NCBI GenBank assembly: GCA_013393545.1
Contig: JABXHG010000184.1
Span: 1-35,009 of the forward strand
Origin: Alteromonadaceae bacterium
GTDB taxonomy: Bacteria; Pseudomonadota; Gammaproteobacteria; Pseudomonadales; Oleiphilaceae
Direction: 5' to 3'
Length of the DNA stretch: 35,009 bases
The translations under genes and the position numbers were made by a program. This document shows, piece after piece, positions 25,331-34,400 of the stretch (the stretch's first letter is position 1; the number at the start of each line of letters is the position of its first letter). Below the pieces are notes generated by a model. The model was not told where the DNA came from, ran no database searches, and saw nothing but the letters and a program-made list of their open reading frames with translations.

Positions 25331-28300
25331 TTATTCAGTTTCATCCTCAACGCTTGGCCGAGCTTTGGACGCTCCCTGAGAGGCAAGTTCAGCCAGTTTC
25401 AAATCAAATAGCTGCTGCCCCACCGGTCGTTTCAGATCCAGCGTGTAATCCCCGAAACGATTGATATGGCGAGTTCTGTACGGCGATAATGCTTTCAGGA
25501 CATCCTCTGTGATGGCTATCCCTTCTGCGGCCATGTCACGCAGTACCCGACTGAGGGCTTCAACGTTGTGCAGGATCAGCATATTTGCCACCAGGTGGTT
25601 GTACTTCACCACTTTTTGCTGCTCATGCCGGAGGTTGGCGGCAATGATGCCCGAGCCACCAAAGAAGCTCCATTTTGCAAACCCGTTAAACTGCTCGTTC
25701 TTGTTGGTTGCAGCGTGAATGGTCTGGCGCAACTCCACATCGTCTATGTAATTGAGCAGGAAGCCGGTACGTACGACCTTGCCCAGCTCCCGGAAGGCAA
25801 AATACAGCTTGTTCTTGCGACTGTAGGTTCCTAGCCGTCTCAGAATGGTTGATGCCGTGATTTTGCCCAGTTTGATGGACACGGCCACACGCAACATATC
25901 CGGCAGATGCCGTTCAATCCGCGCCCAGTCGATATGGCCGTTGAACAGTTCTTCGATATGGGCATAGCGGAATCGCCGGTCAGGCCGGTAAAAGTTCAGA
26001 TCCTTGAGGTTCCGGATACGTGGCATCAGCTTGATGCCCAATAGGTACGCAAGCCCGAACACGGGATAGCTCTGGGCTTGGGTATCACCGTGTAAGGTAT
26101 CCGGTTGAATATCGCTCTGGTTTTCCAACAGTCCGTCGAGGATGTACACCGCCTCGTGAACGCCACAGGGGATGAAATGACTGAACAGCGCGATGTAGGT
26201 GTCCGAGACGTGGTAGTAACCGATGCCGCCGTAGCCGCCATAGCGGATGTGATACTCGCTGAGCAGGTTTTGCTCGTAAAGATTCCATTTGGTGCCATCG
26301 GCGGCGGCTCGCCGCCCCGTCCCCCAGTATCCGGGCAGTTCGTATTTCTTGTACGCGTTGATGACCTTGACGATAGCGCGGTCCAGCCTGTCTTCGGTCA
26401 CGTGGTTAAGGTTGAGCCAGGCGATCTGGCGACGGTTCAGTTGCTTGATGGAGTCGGCGGTTTGGGAGGGGCCCAGATTGCAGCCGTAGCAGAAGAGTGT
26501 CGCGATGAAGCGCAACCGGGGATCTTCAACGCGCCCCTCATAGCCTGACAGTGGCCCGAATTCCCGGTGTAGCCCAAGCCAACGCTCCGCATCCACCAGA
26601 ACGTCGACGATGCTGCGGGTGCCAAGCCGACGTGTGATGTCGTCATCGAGGGCCTGCCAGTTCGTCGGCAGCCCCTGCTTCTGATTCCGCTTGATGACAA
26701 TGCGACCGTCTTCGATTGTGGCGTGTGTATTGTTCGGGAAGGCGGCGTCCACCGAGCGGCTCACCTGAGTCAACTGATCTTTGAGATGGCTGATCAGCGC
26801 CTTCGGTTCCATGGGAAGCTCCACTTCCAACCCGTACTGGTCAATTTCCTGTTCGTAACCCGACCAGCTCACCAGTTGAACCCGATGGTCGTCGAACCGA
26901 TCTCCGTGAACAACCGCCAGGTCCGCTGACTTCAGTTCCTGTTTCACCAGATTCAAAACGGCCAACTCAAAATATTTACGGTGAACGGTCAGGCTGTCCG
27001 GACGGATGAAAATCAGACGTCGCCACTTATCAAGCGTCCACCTGGTCTGCTGAATGTTTTCAACCAGATCCGGCGCATGGACGCGCAAATCCAGCGTTTC
27101 GGCTTTCAGCGAACGGGTTTTTCGGAGCAGCTCAATCAGTTGAATCGACAAGGTGTCGCTGGAGGTGCTTTGAAACGTCAGTATGTCCAGACAGTTGTAC
27201 AGCAGGCTGCGTTTGGCGCGAAACGGTCGCAACATGAAAGGCAGGTAGTTATTGCCCGCGTAGGCCAGATGTTCCTCGCATTCGTCCAGCCACTCCTGGC
27301 GCTTGTCGCCGACCACGGCCTGAAGTGACTGCCACGGGTTGGGCTCGGCTTCCATGGCGGTCAGCACGTCTTTAAAACAGGACACGAGTCGATCCGTGCG
27401 CTGGGTCTGCTCCATTTGATAGGTCAGCAGGTTTTGTTGGGCGGTGGTTTCCAGTTGCCTCATCAGCTTGATCAGAAGTTCGGCGGTATCGTCCAGTGCC
27501 TGGGCATACTGTTGCCGGATCAGCACGACCGCCAGGGCGTAGCGTTTGCGTGCAGGGATTCGGGCCATCTTGGCCACATCCAGTGCTCTTGCTTCATTGG
27601 CGAACTGTCTCCGTTTGGTCACGGGAATGGCATGGACACTCGGTAATCGCTCGACGATATCCCTGAGCCACTTGAGGTGTTGCAGGTAGGACCGGATCTC
27701 TTTATTGGTCGGCTTGCGAATTTCTCGCTTCAGACGCTGCCAACCGCTGATCTCGATCCCCGGTGGCGACACCAGCAAGTCATTGATCAGTGCCTTTGTA
27801 TCGTCGGTCAGTTCGCTGACGATGGACCGGTAACAGCGGTCATTCACGGTGGCTCGGGCATCCTTGGCAAGCCGCAAATCGTCCAGATGCTCATCCGACG
27901 TTGCAGGCACCTCGATGCGGTAGTGTCCATCGGTCTGGTGTTCCACCTCGAACGGTTTCAGGCAATGGGCTTCGATCACCGTGCGGGCCTGGTGGTGTTT
28001 GCGGCTTCGCGGACGCTGCGGCTCCAGGGTAAGCTGGACGGTCAAGGCCCGTAAGCGCGCTTGGGATGCGTTTGCCAAGCGCGGCTGGCCAACCGGTGAC
28101 GCCATTTCGGTTGGAATCTGCATCAGGGCCTGCTCGAACGGTGACTTGGCTTCAACGTAACGCAAGGCGGTTTGGGTATCCCGCCAACCGACGTATTCCA
28201 TCAGCACTTTGATTTCCCAGCCCGACGCGCTGGCCCAGGTGGCAAAACCGCGCCGTAGTGAATGGCTGCTAAACGCTTCCACGGCGTCAATACCCGCGTC

Positions 28301-29032
28301 TGACAGTAGCTGGCGTAGCAGCGGCACGATGCTGTTCGGGTGCAATGACACGTCCGACAGGTTCCCCCAGCGATCAATCGCCCTGAACAGGGCACCGCTG
28401 GGTTGATCCAGGAAGTCCAGCCAATCCTGACAGGCCTCGACCGGACAGCACTGCCTCAGAGCGGGCACCTTGTACAGACGCCCTTCGGCCTGACGGTCCC
28501 CCTTACTTCTCCGCAGGTAAAGAGACATACCGGCACCGGGGGCCAGCGTGATGTCTTCAATGGTTAACCGACAGAGTTCGTCACTGCGAAAGGCCCGCCA
28601 GAATCCGAGCAAGACCATGGCCCGGTTACGCAACCAGACACCGAGACGCCGTGAGCCGTGCTGACGGGCCTGCGCGATCTGTCGGGACAGCCACTGATCC
28701 AATTGCTGGAGCTGGGTGATGGCCAGGGGCTTGGCCTGTTTTTGCCGGTACGGATGTTCTTCGCGAATGCCCTTCAATACCGTGCGTACCAACGGGGCTT
28801 TGGTTGGGTCTGGGAACCCCTGGTCCCGATGCCAGCGAGCCAGCGCTGCCAGGCGCAGCTTCAGGGTGGCGGCCGACAGCCGTTCGGCATGATCGGCCAG
28901 ATAGCGAGCGACGCTATCGGCGGTTGCCGGTAAAAACCCGCCCCAGGTCACCTCAAAATGCTCGATTGCGGATCGGTAGCTGCGCCGGGTGTTGTCGCGG
29001 GTCGCCGCCCGAACGTACCGATCAATCGTCAT
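25331..29032 (-). CDS. Tyrosine recombinase fused to Tn3-family DDE transposase
   Basis: One uninterrupted frame (1236 residues from GTG 29041, 1233 from the preferred ATG 29032; numbering below uses 1236). Residues about 5-305 are a complete tyrosine recombinase: Arg152 (FRSDEL), Lys180, His260 and Arg263 (HSLRRG), Trp286, Tyr295 (LRYVEA). From about 410 on it is a Tn3 transposase with all catalytic acids: Asp915 (AAADGTKW), Asp986 (LHGDTQAQSYPVFG), Glu1116 (NKNEQFNGFAKWSFFG). The usual Tn3 N-terminal DUF4158 part, which helps recognise transposon ends, is not visible; the recombinase and a linker (about 310-400) stand there. One protein could thus cut, join and resolve. The upstream gene overlaps its start by 11 bases. 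I do not recall a described fusion of this kind. Confidence 0.88.
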   Translation of the reverse strand: MTIDRYVRAATRDNTRRSYRSAIEHFEVTWGGFLPATADSVARYLADHAERLSAATLKLRLAALARWHRDQGFPDPTKAPLVRTVLKGIREEHPYRQKQAKPLAITQLQQLDQWLSRQIAQARQHGSRRLGVWLRNRAMVLLGFWRAFRSDELCRLTIEDITLAPGAGMSLYLRRSKGDRQAEGRLYKVPALRQCCPVEACQDWLDFLDQPSGALFRAIDRWGNLSDVSLHPNSIVPLLRQLLSDAGIDAVEAFSSHSLRRGFATWASASGWEIKVLMEYVGWRDTQTALRYVEAKSPFEQALMQIPTEMASPVGQPRLANASQARLRALTVQLTLEPQRPRSRKHHQARTVIEAHCLKPFEVEHQTDGHYRIEVPATSDEHLDDLRLAKDARATVNDRCYRSIVSELTDDTKALINDLLVSPPGIEISGWQRLKREIRKPTNKEIRSYLQHLKWLRDIVERLPSVHAIPVTKRRQFANEARALDVAKMARIPARKRYALAVVLIRQQYAQALDDTAELLIKLMRQLETTAQQNLLTYQMEQTQRTDRLVSCFKDVLTAMEAEPNPWQSLQAVVGDKRQEWLDECEEHLAYAGNNYLPFMLRPFRAKRSLLYNCLDILTFQSTSSDTLSIQLIELLRKTRSLKAETLDLRVHAPDLVENIQQTRWTLDKWRRLIFIRPDSLTVHRKYFELAVLNLVKQELKSADLAVVHGDRFDDHRVQLVSWSGYEQEIDQYGLEVELPMEPKALISHLKDQLTQVSRSVDAAFPNNTHATIEDGRIVIKRNQKQGLPTNWQALDDDITRRLGTRSIVDVLVDAERWLGLHREFGPLSGYEGRVEDPRLRFIATLFCYGCNLGPSQTADSIKQLNRRQIAWLNLNHVTEDRLDRAIVKVINAYKKYELPGYWGTGRRAAADGTKWNLYEQNLLSEYHIRYGGYGGIGYYHVSDTYIALFSHFIPCGVHEAVYILDGLLENQSDIQPDTLHGDTQAQSYPVFGLAYLLGIKLMPRIRNLKDLNFYRPDRRFRYAHIEELFNGHIDWARIERHLPDMLRVAVSIKLGKITASTILRRLGTYSRKNKLYFAFRELGKVVRTGFLLNYIDDVELRQTIHAATNKNEQFNGFAKWSFFGGSGIIAANLRHEQQKVVKYNHLVANMLILHNVEALSRVLRDMAAEGIAITEDVLKALSPYRTRHINRFGDYTLDLKRPVGQQLFDLKLAELASQGASKARPSVEDETE

Positions 29033-29516
29033 TGGGCCCACCCGTCTCGTTCGATGTCGGCAATGCCGCTATTGCTTCTGTTAACCAGCGCTCGACCGAC
29101 TCGCACACAGCATCGTTGTCCGCGTTTGAAACCATCTTTGTGAACGTCTTGGCCATGGCATCGCGCACCTGTTGATCGAATGGATCGTCGGGATTGGTGA
29201 TCAGTGAGCCAGACAGCCTGTCCAGCGCAGACCCCGTGGCTGCTCTATCCTGACGGCCTTGAACCCAGCTTTGCGCCTCAGCCAATGAACCGAACTGCTT
29301 GTGCTCCACCCAGAAGAAACTGTTTGGAATCGCGATTGAGCGCCCGTCTTTGAGGTAGGCCCTGATCTCCGCGTCAACGTCCGGTAAATAGGCGTCTTCA
29401 CTTTGCAGACATTCAAGGGCCGCACGAAAGCTTGGTAATGGGGCGGGAAACCGGTTGCGAAAATCAAACGCCCGGAAGGCAAACACCTGATCCAGTGGAT
29501 CGGCTTGTGTGTGCAT
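29022..29516 (-). CDS. Unknown protein, 164 residues, first gene of the transposon operon
   Basis: Not recognised. ATG 29516 is preceded by AGGAGA at good spacing, and its stop lies 11 bases inside the fused transposase gene, so the two are translationally coupled. The protein is acidic and soluble, with a helical C-terminal half (about 110-155: DQQVRDAMAKTFTKMVSNAD) and a C-terminal tail NETGGPNDD. The middle contains IAIPNSFFWVEHKQFGSLAE. Tight coupling suggests a helper or regulator of transposition or resolution. It could also be an accessory gene unrelated to movement. Confidence 0.75.
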   Translation of the reverse strand: MHTQADPLDQVFAFRAFDFRNRFPAPLPSFRAALECLQSEDAYLPDVDAEIRAYLKDGRSIAIPNSFFWVEHKQFGSLAEAQSWVQGRQDRAATGSALDRLSGSLITNPDDPFDQQVRDAMAKTFTKMVSNADNDAVCESVERWLTEAIAALPTSNETGGPNDD

Positions 29517-29721
29517 GTGTGATCTCCTGCTGCGTGGCCGTCGTCCGGGGCCATATCGTACCGGTCGTGAGTCAGTATAGCCGCTGAAATGGGTATCACA
29601 ATGGATAACGCTGGATTATCACATGCTTAATTTGTTGTTCTTTTCAACTATATTTTTAACGTATATAGTACGTAATTACGTATTACGTATTATAGTATGA
29701 AATAAGCGCGAGGACACCACC
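29517..29721. promoter_or_regulatory. Probable resolution site and divergent promoters of the Tn3-like element
   Basis: 205 bases between the divergent genes. Contents: two copies of TATCACA (29594-29600 and 29617-29623) around a GGATAAC/GGATTAT pair, then an AT-rich stretch with the perfect palindrome TACGTAATTACGTA (29669-29682) followed by a further TTACGTA repeat. In Tn4651 the gap between tnpS and tnpT holds the resolution site; the same place and repeat content suggest that role, plus autoregulation by the KfrA-like protein. Confidence 0.55.
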
Positions 29722-30711
29722 ATGGCCCGAGGCGGCATCACCCAACCCCTGGTCGAAGACGCCCGCAAACGTCTTCTGGCACGCAATATCCACCCCTCCA
29801 TCGACGCCATACGCGCCGAGTTGGGCAACACCGGCTCAAAGACCACCATCAGCAACCATCTGAAAGCGATTGAGGCACGAGAAAGCACCCGTCTGGATGA
29901 TGAAGCGCTTCTGAGCAACCAGGTCACCGAGTTGGTTGGCCAACTCGCCCGGCAATTACGCCAGGACGCGCAGGAGACCATCGAACAGGCCGAACAGCGC
30001 CACCAGGCCGAGGTCGCCAGCTTGCAGGAAACCCTGAAGGCACAGACCGCTGAGACCCGGCAACACCAGGCGCAGAACGAATCGCTGGCTCAGGAGCGGG
30101 ATGAGTTACAGTCCGAAGTCCGCAAGCTTCAGAAGGCGCTCTCGACACTCGAAGGCGATAACCGCGCACAGGCCCAACGCATTGAAAGTCTGACTGAGCA
30201 GGTTCAGGACAAGCAGCGCCAGGTGGACTCGCTGGAAGAAAAGCACGGACATGCCCGCGAGGCACTAGAGCACTATCGCGGCTCTGTGCAAGAGCAGCGC
30301 GAGCAGGATCAGCGGCGGCATGAGCAGCAGATCCAGCAAGTCCAGGAAGAGCAACGCCATCTGCAACAAGCCCTGGCCGTGAAACGCGACGAGCAGACCC
30401 AGGCCACCCGGGAGATTACCCGGCTGTTCACGGAGGTGACTGAAGTTCGAAAGCAGTCGGATCAGTTGACGCAGCAACTTGGCGAGCGGGAGCGCGAAAA
30501 TCGTCGTCTGGTCGACAAAACGGTGCGGTTAGAGCAGCAAGCCTTAGCGTTACGTCAACCAAAGGCTGCCTTTGAAAAGCAGCAGCGCGTGAACGACCAA
30601 CTGAAAGCGAGGGTTCAGCAGCTTGAAACTGAGCTGAGCGTGAAGAATGAGCTGTTGGATCGTTTGAGCGCTGGCAACGATTCCGACGAGACGATCAGAA
30701 GGGCCCCTTAA
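29722..30711 (+). CDS. KfrA_N-domain coiled-coil protein, TnpT-like
   Basis: 329 residues. The first 60 or so residues form a KfrA-type DNA-binding domain (PLVEDARKRLLARNIHPSID, then AELGNTGSKTTISNHLKAIE). From about 65 to 325 the chain is a long Gln/Glu/Arg-rich coiled coil with no other domain. Size and plan match TnpT of Tn4651 (about 330 residues), which assists the tyrosine recombinase TnpS in cointegrate resolution; here the recombinase is part of the divergent fusion protein. ATG 29722 has GAGGA upstream. It may also bind the palindrome in front of it and repress both promoters, as KfrA proteins do. A plasmid-type KfrA is the alternative. Confidence 0.8.
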   Translation: MARGGITQPLVEDARKRLLARNIHPSIDAIRAELGNTGSKTTISNHLKAIEARESTRLDDEALLSNQVTELVGQLARQLRQDAQETIEQAEQRHQAEVASLQETLKAQTAETRQHQAQNESLAQERDELQSEVRKLQKALSTLEGDNRAQAQRIESLTEQVQDKQRQVDSLEEKHGHAREALEHYRGSVQEQREQDQRRHEQQIQQVQEEQRHLQQALAVKRDEQTQATREITRLFTEVTEVRKQSDQLTQQLGERERENRRLVDKTVRLEQQALALRQPKAAFEKQQRVNDQLKARVQQLETELSVKNELLDRLSAGNDSDETIRRAP

Positions 30712-31062
30712 TGCATTCGTAAAGACACGGTCTGTTGACTAAAGGAGCAGATCGCTCGTGACCGCGACATAAAATTGAGATATCCCGTTTCTTGAAATGC
30801 CTCCAGACTGTGTTTTAAAGCCTACTGCAAGGCTGTTGTGGCTCAAGTCACAGGTGTTTTTCATTGGGGGAGTCCGAGTGGTTTGGATGACGGATTTAGG
30901 ACGGCGTGGTGCCCTGCCTTTTCATCGTCTAGGGACAGGTTTTTGCCAAAACGTGTCCGTTTATTGAAACATGTGTCGTTTTGTAAATTCGCTTGGACAA
31001 ATGATCAGCCTTGGCCTAGCTTGGATTGTACGGAAATTGACCAGCACACAGGGAGTGGATAC
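30712..31062. other. Intergenic between transposon module and RHS locus
   Basis: No credible gene. I looked for a Tn3-type terminal inverted repeat (38-48 bp starting GGGG) matching the bases beyond the transposase stop and did not find one. A symmetrical element at 30948-30982 (AAAACG, GTTT, ATTG, AAAC, CGTTTT around mismatched cores) could be an operator. The promoter of the RHS locus is probably here. Confidence 0.45.
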
Positions 31063-31371
31063 ATGAAATTTACCGCTATCAGTTTTACTTTTTTCTCCGC
31101 ACTGATGTCTTCAGTTGTGGTCGCAGAGAAACCGCATGCATTCCCGGACGGGGCTTCAGCGATTGAAAACCTGCCATTTACGGTAGGTGCTTCGGACAGA
31201 AATTCGGCTTCAACCACACGACAAGCCCCATCATTTGACAAGGCTTCGCAACAGAGACTTCCGTCTTTTGCGCCGGCGTCACTTAAAGCTCCCAAAGCCG
31301 CTAGAACCATGGAGAAGCACGAAGCCCAAAAAATCAAGGCTCGCTCAATTATTGCTGATCCGAACTCCTGA
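31063..31371 (+). CDS. Small exported protein upstream of the RHS gene
   Basis: 102 residues, not recognised. ATG 31063 follows GGGAG at good distance and starts a classic signal peptide (MKFTAISFTFFSALMSSVVV, cleavage near VVAEK). The open frame continues upstream to 30838, but that part has no signal and is unlikely to be translated. The mature part is about 80 residues, polar, rich in Ser, Ala, Lys and Pro, probably unstructured, with a basic C-terminal half (LKAPKAARTMEKHEAQKIK). It lies 64 bases before the RHS gene in the same direction, so it is probably its operon partner. Confidence 0.6.
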   Translation: MKFTAISFTFFSALMSSVVVAEKPHAFPDGASAIENLPFTVGASDRNSASTTRQAPSFDKASQQRLPSFAPASLKAPKAARTMEKHEAQKIKARSIIADPNS

Positions 31372-31380
31372 TTATCACTT

Positions 31381-31398
31381 GGCATCATGAGTGATGCC
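31381..31398 (+). terminator. Intercistronic hairpin
   Basis: GGCATCA-TGAG-TGATGCC is a perfect 7-bp stem with a 4-base loop, between the small exported gene and the RHS gene. There is no T run, so it may attenuate transcription or protect mRNA ends rather than stop transcription fully. Confidence 0.5.
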
Positions 31399-31435
31399 TA
31401 GCCCCGAACACGCCCAAACCACATGGAGGTGACTG

Positions 31436-34400
31436 ATGTCATTCCGCATTCGAGTTGTGTCTTGCCTAATCGCATGCACCGCGCTTGCCTCAACTGCCCA
31501 GGCCAACATTCGCGATTACTACGAAGAACCAGGGTTGAACCCGTTCAAGGAAACTATCAACCAGAATTTCGGAGAAGAGATCGACCCATTTTCTGGTCAA
31601 CTGCAACTGAGCTATACGGATCTCGTCGTGCCCGGTAACGGTGGCTTCGATATCCGCATCAATCGGATCTACAACAACCCCCAAGACGCCTTTTTGCCAT
31701 ACAGCCCTTATGGCTACGGCTGGAGCATGCATTTTGGCCGCATTGCCGTTTCAGACAGCAACGCTGATAAGGTTTGCAGTCAGAACCTGTTTTCAGTGGA
31801 TGTGCTCGACAACCCCTCTCTGGAGCTGGCCGACGGTAGCCGCCAGTTGCTGGTACTCGCGGATCAACACAGCCCTGAGCTAATTACCAAACAGTGGTGG
31901 AGTGCTAACTGCAACGGCAACAACGATGTGATTGTGAAATCGCCGGATGGCACCACCTACACCATGGATTACCGGGCCAACGACTCTGAGGGCCTGAAGA
32001 TCTACGCGACCCGCATCGAGGATGCCAACGGCAACTGGATGACCATTGACTACAATACCAATGCGTTTAGCATCACCTACATCGAGTCGATTTCCACCAG
32101 TGATGGGCGCTCGGTCAATTACAGCTATGCCAACACGGGTAGCGACAACACTCGACTGACATCCATTACCGCCAATGGGCAGACCTGGAGTTACAGCCAC
32201 ACCTACACCAATAACACCACGCCGGATTTTGCGCAGTTGACCACCGTGACCCGTCCAGACGGTGAGAGCTGGAACTACACCTATTACCCAATCACCACCA
32301 ACGGTGATGCCGGCAGTCTCGCGATCGATATCGTGACCTATCCCTCCGGCGGCATAATCGACTACGACTATGACTATGTTTACTTCAACTTCGGTGCCCA
32401 GAAGGCAACAACGGTTGTGACTGGCAAGCAAAACAGCGGCCGCGACATAACGCCGGGCACCTGGTCCTACACCTACACACCAGCCTACAACGGGCAGTAT
32501 GGTTATGACGAAACCCACATGGTGGCACCGGACCATCAGCGCACCTTCTACCACATCGGCTACACCACCAGCGCCAATGTCTGGGAAATTGGCACCAAGC
32601 GTTACGAGGAAGTGTACGACCTTCAAGGAACGATGTTGGAACAGTACTCCTACCAGTACAGCAGCACGCTGCTATCCAATGAAAACTTCTGGCATGGGCG
32701 GGATACCAGCAGAATTGATAATGATACGCAGGTTCCGCTGCTGACCAATATGACGCATTGGCGACAAGGCACCTCCGTACAAACCCAATATTCCAATTTC
32801 GATACGTACGCCAAGCCGCAAACCATCATTGAAACCACCAATACCACCGCCACTTCCGATCGGACTCGCACCCGCACCTACAGTCATTCAGCCAACGACT
32901 GGGTCCTTGGTCTGGTGACTCAGGAAACGATTGATTATCCAAACAGTGCGCCGGTCACCCAGTGGGTCACCGACAGAACTTACGACTCAGCCGGGAATAT
33001 GTTGACAGAAGACAAGTCGGGCGTTCTGACCACCTACACGTACACCCCTGAGGGCGACATTGCCTCGATCACCGATGCCAACAATCATGTAACTACCTTT
33101 TCAAACTATTACCGGGGCACACCTCAGGTTATCAATCGGCCCGAAGCCATTTCAGAGACGCGGATTGTCAATGCGGACGGTACCTTGGCCTCGTCCACAA
33201 ATGGTGAAGGACACATTGCCTCCTACACCTGGGACGACCTGAACCGCCTGACCGGTATCGACTTCCCCATACACGCAGATGTATTGATCAGCTACGATGA
33301 CAAGTCGGCCGTATTGACCCGGGGGAGCTACAAGGAAACCCGTTCCTTCGACGGCTTCTGGCGCGAGCTTGGCATCAAGCGTGAAGACACCAGCACCAAT
33401 ACGACTACCGAAGTCACCAAGGCCTGGGACGCGGTGGGTAATATGACCTTTGAGAGCTACCCCAACAGCGCTCAGGGCAGAACTATCTCCTACGATGCTC
33501 TGCAGCGAGTAACGAGCATCGACTTTCCCGATCAGACCTCGAAAACCTATTCGTACCCAAGTGGGTATGAAATTCGAGAGGTGGATGAAAACGGCCATGT
33601 AACCATAAAGACCATCGCCAGCCATGGCACTATGGACGGCAGTTGGCTGATCTTCATCTCGTCGCCCGAAAGCATCGGTACTAGCATCTCGAGGAACGGC
33701 CTGGGGCAGGTCTACCGCGTTTTTCAGGGGGAAATTCAGACGGATGGAAGCCTTTTTGGCTACGCCCGCCAGTATATTCATGATGCACGCGGTTTCCTGA
33801 TGCAGGAAATCCATCAGGAGACAGGAACCACGGTCTATGGCCGCGACAACGTCGGTAATATGACGAGCAAGGAAATCGGTACCAGCGGTATCATTGAAAC
33901 GCGGACCTACGACGATCTCAACCGCCTGACCACCGTTTCTTACTCAGATAGCACCCCAACGGCCACTTTTACCTATGATGACAACAGCAACCTGACATCG
34001 TTAACCAACTCGGCAGCCAATCGCAGCTACACCTACGATCAGAATGACAACCTCGAAAGCGAATCATTGACTGTTGGAAGCGCCACCTACAACGTGACTT
34101 ACGGCATTGATAATCTGGATCATCTGGCTTCAGTGACGTACCCCAGTGGGCGCACAGTGAACTTTGGCACCAACGCCCTGGGCTGGCAGAGCCAGGCAAC
34201 ACCTTATGTGGCGTCTGTGGATCGTCACCCCTCCGGAGCAGTCGATACCATGACCTTCGGCAACGGCGTGGTGACCACCCAAACCCTGGATAGCCGATTG
34301 CGGCCTGATACGCTGGTGTCCAATAACGGCCAGGTGGACTTTGTCGATCTGGGTATGGGCTACGACAACGTTGGCAACGTCACCAGCATTGTCGACAACG

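Noticed and set aside
30838..31062. N-terminal extension of the small exported protein
   Set aside because: The extension has no signal peptide and would bury the real one; the ribosome site and signal peptide support ATG 31063.
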